Origin: G965197715 sp965247615
GTDB lineage: Bacteria > Chloroflexota > Dehalococcoidia > Lucifugimonadales > UBA1127
Assembly: GCA_965247615.1 (NCBI GenBank)
Contig: OZ252022.1
Location: 186,001 to 250,000 of the forward strand
DNA length: 64,000 nt
Reading direction: 5' to 3'
Shown: positions 8,007 to 16,994 of the stretch, piece by piece
How the letters are laid out: every line of letters begins with the position of its first letter
Numbering within the stretch: position 1 is the stretch's first letter
The notes under the pieces: generated by a model
Databases searched by the model: none
Told to the model about the DNA's origin: nothing
What the model saw: the letters and a program-made list of their open reading frames with translations, nothing else
Translations under genes and position numbers: made by a program

Positions 8007-9011
8007 ATGGCCAAGAAAAGGCTGCTTACCGGGGACCGGCCGACGGGCAAGCTCCACCTGGGTCACTACGTGGGAAGCCTGGAGAACCGCGTTCGCCTTC
8101 AGGACGACTACGAGTGCTACTTCCTCATCGCCGACTACCAGGCCCTTGGCGATCACCTCAACGACATTGAGGGCATCCGCCGCTCTGTCCTGGACGTGGC
8201 CATGGACTGGCTCGCCGTGGGCTTGGATCCGGAGCGCAGCACCTTCGTCGTCCAAAGCTACGTCCCGGAGCACGCCGAGCTCGCCATGCTCCTCGCCATG
8301 CTCACGCCCCTCGGCATGCTCCAGCGCAACCCCACGCTCAAGGCCGAGCGCGCCCAGATCGAGGACAAGGGCCTCTCCGTGGGCTTCTTCACCTACCCCG
8401 TGAGCCAGATCGCGGACATCCTCCTCCCAAAGGCCCACATGGTCCCCGTGGGCGAAGACCAGCTCCCCCATATCGAGATGACCCGGGAGATCGCCCGCCG
8501 CTTCAACAACGCCTATGGCGACGTCTTCCCGGAGCCCGACGCCATGGTGGGCCGCGTCGCCCGCTTACCCGGGACGGATGGCCAGGCCAAGATGAGCAAG
8601 AGCCTCGGCAACGTCATCTACCTCTCCGACGACCCCGACGCGGTCAACCAGCGCGTCCGATTCATGTTCACCGACCCCACGCGCATCCACGCCACCGACC
8701 CCGGCCATGTCGAAGGCAACCCCGTCTTCGCCTACCATGACGCCTTCAACCCCAACACGGAGGAGGTCGAAGAGCTGAAGCAGCGCTACCGCGCCGGCCG
8801 CGTCGGCGACGTCGAAGTCAAGCGGCGCTTGGCAGAGGCCCTCAACTCCTTCCTGGAGCCCATTCGCCACCGGCGCGCCTACTACGAGGCTCACCCGGAC
8901 GAGGTCCGCGAGATCCTGGTGGAGGGCGCACGCCGCGCCAGCGCCGTCGCCCACGACACCATGACCGAGGTCCGCGACGCCATGCGCATCAGGTACTTCG
9001 ACGGCGACTGA
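8007..9011 (+). CDS. trpS: Tryptophanyl-tRNA synthetase
   Basis: Charges tRNA-Trp with tryptophan in the cytoplasm. Class I signatures: T-G-K-L-H-L-G-H-Y at residues 13-21 (HIGH box), and K-M-S-K-S at 195-199. The 334-residue length is normal. First gene after the T-box leader, whose proposed specifier TGG fits. trpE begins 21 bases after the stop, so synthetase and biosynthesis genes share one transcript and one tRNA sensor. No oddities in the catalytic motifs. Confidence 0.97.
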   Translation: MAKKRLLTGDRPTGKLHLGHYVGSLENRVRLQDDYECYFLIADYQALGDHLNDIEGIRRSVLDVAMDWLAVGLDPERSTFVVQSYVPEHAELAMLLAMLTPLGMLQRNPTLKAERAQIEDKGLSVGFFTYPVSQIADILLPKAHMVPVGEDQLPHIEMTREIARRFNNAYGDVFPEPDAMVGRVARLPGTDGQAKMSKSLGNVIYLSDDPDAVNQRVRFMFTDPTRIHATDPGHVEGNPVFAYHDAFNPNTEEVEELKQRYRAGRVGDVEVKRRLAEALNSFLEPIRHRRAYYEAHPDEVREILVEGARRASAVAHDTMTEVRDAMRIRYFDGD

Positions 9012-9032
9012 TTCAGTCGCGGGAGCGAACCC

Positions 9033-10514
9033 ATGTACACGCCAACCCTGGAAGAGGCCAAACACCTGGCGGGCGATAGGGCCCAACGGGGCAACCTGCT
9101 GCCCGTCTATAGTGAGATCAGCGCGGACCTGGAGACCCCTGTGTCCGCCTACCTCAAGGTGGCTAGGCCCCCCTACTCCTTCCTCCTGGAGAGCGTCGAG
9201 GGCGGCGAGCGCCTCGCGCGCTACAGCTTCATCGGCACCGAGCCCGCTGGGATCATCCAGACAGGCCCCGGCTATCCCTCCGGCGCCGTCGACCCCCTGA
9301 CGCTGATAGAGGAGAGCCTCAGCAAGCGCCGCGTGATAGAGGCGCCCGGCCTGCCGCGGTTCCACGGCGGCGCTGTGGGCTACCTCAGCTACGACGCCGT
9401 GCGCTACTTCGAACCCCGCGTCCCCGTGCCTGCCGAGGACCCCCTCGGACTCCCGGAGGCGCTGTTCCTCGTCACTGACACGCTCCTCGTCTTCGACCAC
9501 CTGCGGCACAAGATCCAGGTCGTCAGCCACGCCACCCTCGATGGCGATGTCGAGGCCGCCTACACGAAGGCCACCGCACGGATCGATAGCCTGGTGCGCC
9601 GGCTGGAGCAGCCGCTGCGCCTGCCCAGACGGACCCCCAAGGCAGCGGAGCGGCCCGCCGGTGACGCGCCCCAACCCGCGCCTCCCCAGGTCTCTTCCAA
9701 CTTCACCCAGTCCGACTATGAGGAGATCGTGCGGCGATGCCAGGAGTACATCGTCGCCGGCGACATCATCCAGGTCGTGCCCTCGCAGCGCCTCGCACGG
9801 CCCACGTCCGCCGATCCCCTGGACATCTATCGAGCGCTTCGCGTCCTGAACCCGTCACCCTACATGTTCTTCCTGGAGCTGGACGGTTTCCAGATCATCG
9901 GTGCCTCGCCGGAGCTCCTCGTCCGTGTTGAGGACGGACAGGTGCTCAACTTTCCCCTGGCGGGCACGCGGCCCCGGGGCGCGTCCCCACAGGAGGACGA
10001 AGCCCTGGCGCAGGAGCTCCAGTCCGACGAGAAGGAGCGGGCGGAGCACATCATGCTGGTGGACCTGGGCCGCAACGACGTGGGCCGCGTGAGCCAGCCC
10101 GGCTCCGTCGAAGTCACTGACCTGATGCGCGTCGTGCGCTACTCCCACGTCATGCATCTAGAGTCGGAGGTGCACGGCCGGCTGCGTGAAGACCGCACCA
10201 TCTACGACGCCCTCAGGGCCACCCTGCCCGCGGGCACCCTCTCGGGAGCGCCAAAGATTCGCGCCATGGAGATCATCTCGGAGATGGAGGGCCAGCGCCG
10301 CGGCCCCTACGGCGGCGCCGTCGGCTACTTCAGCTTCCAGGGCAACATGGACACCGCCATCACCATCCGGACCATTGTCCTCAAAGACGGCGTGGCCTAC
10401 ATCCAGGCCGGCGGCGGCGTAGTCTACGACAGCATCCCGGAGGCCGAGTACAAGGAGTCGCTCCAGAAGGCCCAGGCCCTCATGCGTGCCATCGACGAAG
10501 CGGAGCGGGCATGA
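9033..10514 (+). CDS. trpE: Anthranilate synthase component I
   Basis: Converts chorismate to anthranilate with ammonia delivered by TrpG. 493 residues. An N-terminal region with L-L-E-S-V-E-G-G, then the chorismate-binding domain with L-A-G-T-R-P-R-G and L-P-A-G-T-L-S-G-A-P-K (about 398-408), and G-G-A-V-G-Y-F. The L-L-E-S motif is the usual Trp feedback site. Its stop overlaps the next ATG (ATGA), so the downstream SDR is translationally coupled. trpG follows after that inserted gene and not directly. Confidence 0.97.
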   Translation: MYTPTLEEAKHLAGDRAQRGNLLPVYSEISADLETPVSAYLKVARPPYSFLLESVEGGERLARYSFIGTEPAGIIQTGPGYPSGAVDPLTLIEESLSKRRVIEAPGLPRFHGGAVGYLSYDAVRYFEPRVPVPAEDPLGLPEALFLVTDTLLVFDHLRHKIQVVSHATLDGDVEAAYTKATARIDSLVRRLEQPLRLPRRTPKAAERPAGDAPQPAPPQVSSNFTQSDYEEIVRRCQEYIVAGDIIQVVPSQRLARPTSADPLDIYRALRVLNPSPYMFFLELDGFQIIGASPELLVRVEDGQVLNFPLAGTRPRGASPQEDEALAQELQSDEKERAEHIMLVDLGRNDVGRVSQPGSVEVTDLMRVVRYSHVMHLESEVHGRLREDRTIYDALRATLPAGTLSGAPKIRAMEIISEMEGQRRGPYGGAVGYFSFQGNMDTAITIRTIVLKDGVAYIQAGGGVVYDSIPEAEYKESLQKAQALMRAIDEAERA

Positions 10515-11284
10515 GCACTCCTGAGCACCGCGTCGCCCTCATCACCGGCGGTGGCCGGGGCATCGGCCGAGGCATCGCCCTGTGCCTGGCACGGGACGGC
10601 GTGGACGTGGCAATAAACTACCGCGCCAACCAGGCGGCAGCCCATGCCACGCAACAGGATATCCTTCGCCTGGGGCGCCGGGCCCGATGCTACGCCTGCG
10701 ATGTCGCGGAGTCCCCGGACGCTGTCCAGGCTATGGTGGACCAGGTCGCCCGGGAGTTCGGGCGGCTAGACATCCTCGTCAACAACGCCGGTATCGACAT
10801 GCCCCAGCGCCGCGCCGTCAGCGACACCAGCTTCCCCGAGCTCCACGCCATGTTCGCCACCAACCTCTTCTCCGCTTTCTACTGCACCGCGGCCGCCATC
10901 CCCCACCTGAGGAAGCAGGCGCGCGGCGACATCCTCTTCATCTCCTCCACCCTGGCCGGCGACCATCTAGCGGGCCGCGCGCCCTACTCCGCCTCCAAGG
11001 CCGCCCTGGAAGCCCTGGCCCGCACCGTGTCTAAGGAGGAGCGCGCCAACGGCATCCGCGCCAACGTCATCCGCTCCGGCGTCGTCGAGACCGACATGGG
11101 CCGCCGCGTCGCCGAGCGGCGCGGCGTGAGCATCCGGGAGCTCGGCGCGCTGGCGCCCTTTGGGCGGATGGAGCAGCCGGAGGACATCGGCAACGCCGCA
11201 GCATTCCTCTGCTCCCATGGCGGGGAGTACATCACCGGCGCCACCCTGCTGGTCAGCGGGGGCGTCAACGACTGGCTGCCATAA
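10511..11284 (+). CDS. SDR-family oxidoreductase (FabG-like)
   Basis: 257 residues. NAD(P)-binding T-G-G-G-R-G-I-G at 12-19, N-N-A-G near 91-94, a catalytic Ser near 145, Y159-x-x-x-K163, and a C-terminal G-A-T-L-L-V-S-G-G. All active-site residues are present, so it should be a working 3-oxoacyl-ACP reductase-like enzyme. It overlaps trpE by four bases and lies 41 bases before trpG, inside a Trp operon where no reductase step is known. Substrate unknown. Confidence 0.85.
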   Translation: MSTPEHRVALITGGGRGIGRGIALCLARDGVDVAINYRANQAAAHATQQDILRLGRRARCYACDVAESPDAVQAMVDQVAREFGRLDILVNNAGIDMPQRRAVSDTSFPELHAMFATNLFSAFYCTAAAIPHLRKQARGDILFISSTLAGDHLAGRAPYSASKAALEALARTVSKEERANGIRANVIRSGVVETDMGRRVAERRGVSIRELGALAPFGRMEQPEDIGNAAAFLCSHGGEYITGATLLVSGGVNDWLP

Positions 11285-11325
11285 CCCGTGTTCGACGTCA
11301 ACATCCTCTCAAGAGGCGCGAGCTG

Positions 11326-11889
11326 ATGATTCTCCTACTCGACAACTACGACAGTTTCACATACAACCTGTACCAGTACCTCTGCGAGCTTGGCGCCCAG
11401 GTCCGCGTTGAGCGCAACGACTGCGTTACCGTGGAAGACGTGGAGGACTTGGCGCCGGAGCGCATCGTCGTCTCGCCCGGGCCGTGCACACCCAACGACG
11501 CCGGCATCTCCATCGACCTCATCCGGCAGCTGGGCCCGCGCGTGCCTGTGCTTGGGGTGTGTCTGGGCCACCAGTGCATCGGCCAGGCCTTCGGCGGTCG
11601 CGTCGACCGGGCCGGCGAGATCATGCACGGCAAGACCTCCGTCATCCACCACGACGGCAGGGGCGTCCTGCAGGGCCTCCCTGACCCCATGGAAGCCATC
11701 CGCTACCACTCCCTGGTTGTGTATCGGGACGGCTTGCCGGACACGCTCGAAGTCACCGCTTGGACGGACAGCGGCCTCATCATGGGCGTCCGCCACCGCG
11801 AGTTCCCTATCGAGGGCGTCCAGTTCCACCCGGAGTCCATCATGACCCCCCAGGGTAAGGACATCCTGCGAAACTTCCTGGAGGCGTAG
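11326..11889 (+). CDS. trpG: Anthranilate synthase component II (glutamine amidotransferase)
   Basis: Hydrolyses glutamine to feed ammonia to TrpE. Class I amidotransferase triad: Cys79 in G-V-C-L-G-H-Q, His168 and Glu170 in F-H-P-E-S. N-terminal D-N-Y-D-S-F-T-Y-N-L is typical. 187 residues, normal. Could also serve folate synthesis as PabA, as in organisms with a single copy. Followed by a 389-base gap before trpD. Confidence 0.96.
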   Translation: MILLLDNYDSFTYNLYQYLCELGAQVRVERNDCVTVEDVEDLAPERIVVSPGPCTPNDAGISIDLIRQLGPRVPVLGVCLGHQCIGQAFGGRVDRAGEIMHGKTSVIHHDGRGVLQGLPDPMEAIRYHSLVVYRDGLPDTLEVTAWTDSGLIMGVRHREFPIEGVQFHPESIMTPQGKDILRNFLEA

Positions 11890-12278
11890 GCGTAGGCGTG
11901 GGCCGGAGTCCTGGGTCACCGCCGTTATGGGAGAATGGTGAGGCAGCTCCCGGAGAGGGTCAGGAGTGACACGCGGGCCGGCCGGGACCCCCGGAGACCG
12001 GGCAGCCCAGGGACGCTAGGGACAATTCTTGGGCCGCCTCTGGTGGAGCCCATCCCTGAGCATGTAGGATTGGAAGAGGAGCTTGGCTTGCGGACTGCGG
12101 CTGATCCAAGCCAGTTGCCTGGAGCATGCCCGGCCCCGCCCTGTCGGCTACCGCAGGCGTCGATTCGGACCGGCGGGCTGGCCCACGCGCAAAGGGCCCA
12201 TAGCTGCGTACGATCCCAGAGGGACCACTCCAAGACCGGCAAATACAGTCCCAATCACCTGAGGGCAGGGGGCTTTCC
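11890..12278. other. 389-base gap inside the trp gene set
   Basis: No gene with convincing coding features, and no T-box core or U-tract terminator seen. GC-rich with several short inverted repeats. It may hold a second promoter for trpDCFB, but no clear -35/-10 pair was found. Confidence 0.4.
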
Positions 12279-13304
12279 ATGATCCAAGAAGCCATTGCAA
12301 CCATCGTCGCGGGGCACGACCTGGACGTCGAGGAAGCCAGCACCGTCATGCAAGAGATTATGAGCGGGCGCGCGACGGCTGCCCAGATCGGCGCCGTCCT
12401 CATGGGCCTGCGAATGAAGGGCGAGACCATGGACGAGATCGCCGGCATGGCCCGCACCATGCGCCGCAACGCCCTGAAGGTTGAAGTTGCGGGGCCCCTC
12501 GTGGACGTCGTAGGCACTGGCGGCGACGGCCAGAACACCTTCAACATATCCACCGCCGCAGCCCTCGTCACAGCCGCCTGTGGCCTCAGAGTGGCCAAGC
12601 ACGGCAATCGCGCGTTTTCCGGCATCTGCGGCGCCGCCGACGTCCTGGAGGCCTGCGGCGTCAAGGTGGACCTGACTCCCAAGGATGTCGGGCAGTGCAT
12701 TGAAGAGCTGGGCTTCGGCTTCATGTTCGCTCCCGTCTTCCATCCTGCCGCGCGCCACGCAGGCGGGCCGCGCCGGGAGCTCGGCATCCGCACCATCTTC
12801 AACATCCTGGGGCCCATCACCAACCCCGCCGGCGCCGAGTTCCAGCTCCTGGGCGTCGGGCACCCTGACCTTGGCGAAATGCTCGCCAAGGTCCTGGGCC
12901 GCCTTGGCACACGCCATGCCCTGATCGTCCACGGCGAGGACGGAATCGACGAGATCAGCATCACCGGTCCCACCCTGGTCTGGGAGCTCAGAGGCCGGGA
13001 CGTGACCCACTACACCATTACACCGGAAGACGTGAACCTCAAGCGCGCGCCCCTCAGCGACATCAAGGGCGGCGACGCCCAGCAGAACAAGGCGACCATG
13101 GAACGCGTCCTCGTTGGCCAGGGCGGCGCCTTGGCTGACGTCGTCGTCATCAACGCCGCGGGCGCTCTCCTGGCGGCAGACGCCGTCAGAGACCTCTACG
13201 AGGGTGTGCAAAGAGTCTCTGAAGTCGTCTACAGAAGCAATGCGGCCATCGACAAGCTCCACGCCCTGGCGGAGCTGAGCCAGCGCTTGGGAGCACAGAG
13301 CTAA
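12279..13304 (+). CDS. trpD: Anthranilate phosphoribosyltransferase
   Basis: Joins anthranilate to PRPP. 341 residues. G-T-G-G-D-G at 79-84 (PRPP loop), N-I-S-T, K-H-G-N-R, and N-P-A-G are the family's conserved motifs. R-H-A-G-G-P-R-R-E-L-G-I-R-T is also present. trpC follows after 20 bases. Confidence 0.97.
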   Translation: MIQEAIATIVAGHDLDVEEASTVMQEIMSGRATAAQIGAVLMGLRMKGETMDEIAGMARTMRRNALKVEVAGPLVDVVGTGGDGQNTFNISTAAALVTAACGLRVAKHGNRAFSGICGAADVLEACGVKVDLTPKDVGQCIEELGFGFMFAPVFHPAARHAGGPRRELGIRTIFNILGPITNPAGAEFQLLGVGHPDLGEMLAKVLGRLGTRHALIVHGEDGIDEISITGPTLVWELRGRDVTHYTITPEDVNLKRAPLSDIKGGDAQQNKATMERVLVGQGGALADVVVINAAGALLAADAVRDLYEGVQRVSEVVYRSNAAIDKLHALAELSQRLGAQS

Positions 13305-13324
13305 CCAGGGGGTGAGACGGTCCC

Positions 13325-14140
13325 ATGCCCAGCATTCTGGACGAAATCATCGCCGCCAAACAGGCCTACCTCACCCATTGGAAGCTGGCCGTGCCCCAGG
13401 CTCAGCTTGAGGAGCGGATCAAGCGGCTGGCCGTGCCCCTCAACTTCTCCGGCGCCCTCATGGGTAAGGAGATGCGCCTCATTGCCGAGGTCAAGAAGGC
13501 GTCTCCCTCTAAGGGCCTGCTCCGGGCCGACTTCGACCCCCCCGCCATCGCCGCGGCCTACGCGCGAAACGGCGCCGCCGCCATCTCCGTCCTCACCGAC
13601 GCCCACTTCCAGGGCCAGCTGGAGCACCTGGCCAAGGTGCAAGAGACGGTACGGCCCCAGGGCACCCCCGTACTGCGCAAAGACTTCATCATCGACCCCT
13701 ACCAGGTTTACGAGAGCCGAGCCTGGGGCGCCGACGCCATCCTCCTCATCGCCGCCGCCGTGGAGCCTGCCCTCCTCAAGGAGCTGCTCAGTCTCGCCGG
13801 GACACTCTGGCTCCAGTGCCTCGTGGAGGTCCACAACCGGGAGGAGCTTGAGATCGCCCTGGAAGCCGGAGCGGAGGTGGTGGGCATCAACAACCGCGAC
13901 CTCCACACCTTCGAGACGAATCTGGCCACCACCGAAGCCCTGGCGCCCCTGGTCCCCCGCGGCCGCATCATCGTCAGCGAGAGCGGCATCGCAGACCGTG
14001 GCGACCTCCTGCGCCTGCGCCGCTTCGGAGTCCACGCCATCCTCGTGGGCGAGGCCCTTGTCACCAAGCCGGACGTGGGCGCCGCTGTCCGCGATCTCCT
14101 GGGGCGCAGCCTGGCGGCGTCTGGACCCTGGGGCTCGTGA
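13325..14140 (+). CDS. trpC: Indole-3-glycerol-phosphate synthase
   Basis: Closes the indole ring from CdRP. 271 residues, TIM barrel. E-V-K-K-A-S-P-S-K-G near 53-62 (catalytic Lys), L-R-K-D-F-I-I-D (second Lys), G-I-N-N-R-D-L, and V-S-E-S-G-I for phosphate binding. All expected residues present. Stand-alone, not fused to TrpF. Confidence 0.97.
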   Translation: MPSILDEIIAAKQAYLTHWKLAVPQAQLEERIKRLAVPLNFSGALMGKEMRLIAEVKKASPSKGLLRADFDPPAIAAAYARNGAAAISVLTDAHFQGQLEHLAKVQETVRPQGTPVLRKDFIIDPYQVYESRAWGADAILLIAAAVEPALLKELLSLAGTLWLQCLVEVHNREELEIALEAGAEVVGINNRDLHTFETNLATTEALAPLVPRGRIIVSESGIADRGDLLRLRRFGVHAILVGEALVTKPDVGAAVRDLLGRSLAASGPWGS

Positions 14141-14256
14141 TTGGGGACTCGCCGCAGCAGTTACACGCATCCGCAAATTGTAAATCCCCTTCCCGCGGGA
14201 GCAGATGCCAGTCCAACCCCGTCAACTCTGGAAGTGGGTAGAGTGGGTGGAATCAC

Positions 14257-14970
14257 GTGTCCGTAATCAAGGTCTGCGGTCTCCGCCAGCTTCCTCATAT
14301 GCTGGTTGCCGCCGAAGCCGGCGCTGACCTGCTGGGCATAAACTTTGTCCCGGGTGTCCGGCGCCGCATGGATGTCGGCGCTGCCAGGGAGATGGTCGCG
14401 TCCTTCCGGCAGCGCTGCCCGGACGGTCCCCAGCTCGTCGGCCTCTTCGCTGATCAGCCCGTGGAAGTGGTCAACCGTGTGGCGGACATCGTCGGCTTGG
14501 ACCGCGTCCAGCTCTGCGGCTCTGAAGGAGAAGAACACTGGTCGTCCATCGATCGCCCCATCCTTCAGGTCGTTCACGTTGCCGACTCCCCCGAACCCAG
14601 GGAGCGGACGCGGCCCCGGGCCGTCGCCGTCGTCGCACAGCGTCTCCTGCGGCTGGAGGCAGCGACCGGCACGGCTATCCTTGACCGACAATCGGATATC
14701 CAGCCGGGCGGCCTGGGCGAGCCCTTCGACTGGGCCACGGCTCGCACCCTGTCGGACCAGGGAAGGCGCTTCATCCTAGCCGGGGGCCTGACGCCGGACA
14801 ACGTCGCCCAGGCCATCGCCACCGCGCACCCTGACGGCGTCGACGTCTCCAGCGGCGTCGAGACCGCCGGCGTCAAGGACGAAGCCAAGATCCGCGCCTT
14901 CATCTACGCGGCCCGGCAGGCCCTGGACTCCCTGCAGGCCGGCTTGCCCAATGCCGACGAGAGAGAGTAA
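14257..14970 (+). CDS. trpF: Phosphoribosylanthranilate isomerase
   Basis: Amadori rearrangement of PRA to CdRP. GTG start. I-K-V-C-G-L at 4-9 holds the catalytic Cys7; G-I-N-F-V-P-G-V-R-R and L-A-G-G-L-T-P-D-N-V follow, with the catalytic Asp in G-V-D-V-S-S-G-V-E. 237 residues, slightly long. A 51-residue ORF starts 35 bases after its stop. Confidence 0.95.
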   Translation: MSVIKVCGLRQLPHMLVAAEAGADLLGINFVPGVRRRMDVGAAREMVASFRQRCPDGPQLVGLFADQPVEVVNRVADIVGLDRVQLCGSEGEEHWSSIDRPILQVVHVADSPEPRERTRPRAVAVVAQRLLRLEAATGTAILDRQSDIQPGGLGEPFDWATARTLSDQGRRFILAGGLTPDNVAQAIATAHPDGVDVSSGVETAGVKDEAKIRAFIYAARQALDSLQAGLPNADERE

Positions 14971-15005
14971 GCTAGCGTCAACGTCGGCTGAAGAAGGCTC
15001 TTGCA

Positions 15006-15161
15006 ATGACTGATTCTGTCAGCGGACTTGACATCCTGGTAGAACACATCATGGACTACAAGGAGACCGCTCGACTTACCGTGCCCGTCGAGCAGATGGA
15101 GAAGCAGGCCCAGGAGACGCAGGAAATCGTCCGGACCCTTTCCGGCCCTCTCGGCCGCTGA
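15006..15161 (+). CDS. Small hypothetical protein (51 aa) coupled to trpB
   Basis: Unrecognised. ATG preceded by GAAGAAGG, and its TGA overlaps the trpB ATG as TGATG, so trpB translation is probably coupled to it. The product starts MTDSVSGLDILVEH, is acidic at first, then has a charged, helix-prone stretch (E-Q-M-E-K-Q-A-Q-E-T-Q-E) and ends with S-G-P-L-G-R. No cysteines, Trp codons or membrane segment, so it is not a Trp-codon attenuator peptide. Possibly a small helical accessory or merely a translational coupler. Confidence 0.7.
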   Translation: MTDSVSGLDILVEHIMDYKETARLTVPVEQMEKQAQETQEIVRTLSGPLGR

Positions 15162-16357
15162 TGCAGACTCAGACCTACCCAGACTCCCAGGGCCATTTCG
15201 GGCCCTACGGCGGCCGCTTCGTCCCCGAGACCCTCATGGCCGCCTTGGAGGAGTTGGAGCGCTCCTATACCGCCGCCCGGGACGACCCCAGCTTCCAGTC
15301 GGAGCTCCATGCCCTCCTCCGTAACTACGTTGGCCGACCCACGCCCCTGACCTTCGCGCCCAACCTCTCGCGCCACCTCGGCGGCCCTCGCGTCTACCTC
15401 AAGCGGGAGGATTTGGCCCACACCGGCGCCCACAAGATCAACAACGCCCTGGGGCAGGCCCTGCTGGCCAAGCGCATGGGCAAGCGCCGCATTATCGCCG
15501 AGACCGGGGCCGGGCAGCACGGCGTCGCCACCGCCACGGTCTGCGCCGCCTTGGGCCTGGAATGCCTGGTGTACATGGGAACAGAGGACATGAAGCGCCA
15601 GGCCGTCAACGTCTATCGAATGGACCTCCTCGGCGCCAGGGTGGAGCCCGTGGAGAGCGGCTCCCGCACGCTGAAGGACGCTATAAATGAGTGCATCCGG
15701 GACTGGGTCACCAACGTGCGCACCACCCACTACCTCATCGGCAGCGCTGTCGGCCCCCACCCCTACCCTATGATGGTGCGCGACTTCCAGTCCGTCATTG
15801 GCCGAGAGGCCCGCGGTCAGTTCCTGGAAGCCGAGGGCCGCCTGCCCGACTACGTGGTAGCCTGCGTTGGCGGCGGCAGCAACTCCATTGGCGCCTTCTT
15901 CCCCTTCGTGGACGACACCGGCGTGCGGCTCGTCGGCGTCGAGGCCGGCGGCGCTGGCATCGAGACCGGCGAGCACGCCGCAACTCTGGTCGCCGGCAGG
16001 CCCGGCGTCCTCCACGGCTCCATGTCCTATCTGCTCCAAGACCCCAACGGCCAGATCCAGGAGACCCACAGTGTCTCCGCAGGGCTGGACTACCCCGGCG
16101 TGGGCCCGGAGCACGCCCACCTCAAGGACTCAGGCCGAGCCGACTACGTCTCCTCCACCGACACCGAGGCCCTGGAGGCCTTCGACCTCTTCTCGCGGCT
16201 GGAGGGCATCATCCCCGCCTTGGAGCCCGCCCACGCGCTGGCCTACGTGGCCCGGCTCGCCCCGCAGCTGAGCGGCGACAAAACGGTGCTGGTCTGCCTC
16301 AGCGGCCGCGGCGACAAGGACATCGATACTGTTCGTGCTCTCCGCGGCGCCCACTGA
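15161..16357 (+). CDS. trpB: Tryptophan synthase beta chain (TrpB1 type)
   Basis: Condenses indole and serine to Trp. 398 residues. PLP lysine K92 in H-T-G-A-H-K-I-N-N, E-T-G-A-G-Q-H-G, and G-G-G-S-N for phosphate. The F-G-P-Y-G-G-R-F-V-P-E start and length indicate the TrpB1 class that works with TrpA. trpA does not follow and is nowhere in the window, so it must be elsewhere or missing. Confidence 0.97.
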   Translation: MQTQTYPDSQGHFGPYGGRFVPETLMAALEELERSYTAARDDPSFQSELHALLRNYVGRPTPLTFAPNLSRHLGGPRVYLKREDLAHTGAHKINNALGQALLAKRMGKRRIIAETGAGQHGVATATVCAALGLECLVYMGTEDMKRQAVNVYRMDLLGARVEPVESGSRTLKDAINECIRDWVTNVRTTHYLIGSAVGPHPYPMMVRDFQSVIGREARGQFLEAEGRLPDYVVACVGGGSNSIGAFFPFVDDTGVRLVGVEAGGAGIETGEHAATLVAGRPGVLHGSMSYLLQDPNGQIQETHSVSAGLDYPGVGPEHAHLKDSGRADYVSSTDTEALEAFDLFSRLEGIIPALEPAHALAYVARLAPQLSGDKTVLVCLSGRGDKDIDTVRALRGAH

Positions 16358-16501
16358 CCGCACCCCGCCCGGCGCCCGCCATCCTGGACAGGCCAAAGGG
16401 ACCACGCCATCCCAACCACGGCGACCAAGCCACCGCGCGACCCTTGCGGTACACTCTAGGGACAAACCGCAACTGCGGCTGAATTCCCGGGGGAGAGAGC
16501 C

Positions 16502-16849
16502 ATGCCCACCTACATCCAGCTGCTTACCCTGAACCAGGAGGGCCGCGAGAAGGCCCTCCGCGACCCCGAAATAATCCTCCACGCCCATGAGGGAATCCCC
16601 GTCGCCGGCGTCCAGGTCTTGGGCCAGTATGCCGTCCTGGGCGAGTACGACTTCATCAGCATTGTCGCGGCCCCCGACAACGAGTCTGTCGCCCGCTTTT
16701 CCGTTGCGATCGGCGCGCGCGTCGGGGCCCACGTCGTCACCCTGCCCGCCATCCCTATCGCCCGCATGGACAACACCCAGAGCCCAGAGGATGGGGAGTC
16801 CGTGGCAGAGATAGGCCTGGAAATCCCCATACTCCGCGCCACGCCATAG
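16502..16849 (+). CDS. GYD-domain protein
   Basis: 115 residues. Y-I-Q-L-L-T-L-N-Q-E-G at the start and G-E-Y-D-F-I-S-I in the middle, with the usual V-L-G-x-Y-D-like ferredoxin-fold pattern of the GYD family (PF08734), small dimeric proteins of unknown role. GGGGGAGAG lies upstream of the ATG. Between trpB and glyA, no functional link seen. Confidence 0.75.
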   Translation: MPTYIQLLTLNQEGREKALRDPEIILHAHEGIPVAGVQVLGQYAVLGEYDFISIVAAPDNESVARFSVAIGARVGAHVVTLPAIPIARMDNTQSPEDGESVAEIGLEIPILRATP

Positions 16850-16935
16850 CCCCGCGGAGCGGGGGCTTAGACACGCCCCGACCGAAGTCGTCCCAACCCT
16901 CGGTCAGCCGCCGCCTGTCTGCCGCTCCCGCTTCT

Positions 16936-16944
16936 TGCTACAAT
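16936..16944 (+). promoter_or_regulatory. Extended -10 element for glyA
   Basis: TGCTACAAT. It has a TG one base before the -10 hexamer and no clear -35. It places the transcript start near 16951, which rules out the ATG at 16935 as the glyA start. Confidence 0.55.
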
Positions 16945-16994
16945 GCCGACTGGCTCCTGTCAGTTTGCCCCCTGCCCCTGCAATGGAGGTCCCC

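Noticed and set aside
11890..12278. Second T-box or Trp attenuator before trpD
   Set aside because: No GGGTGG core, no run of Trp codons and no U-tract terminator could be found.
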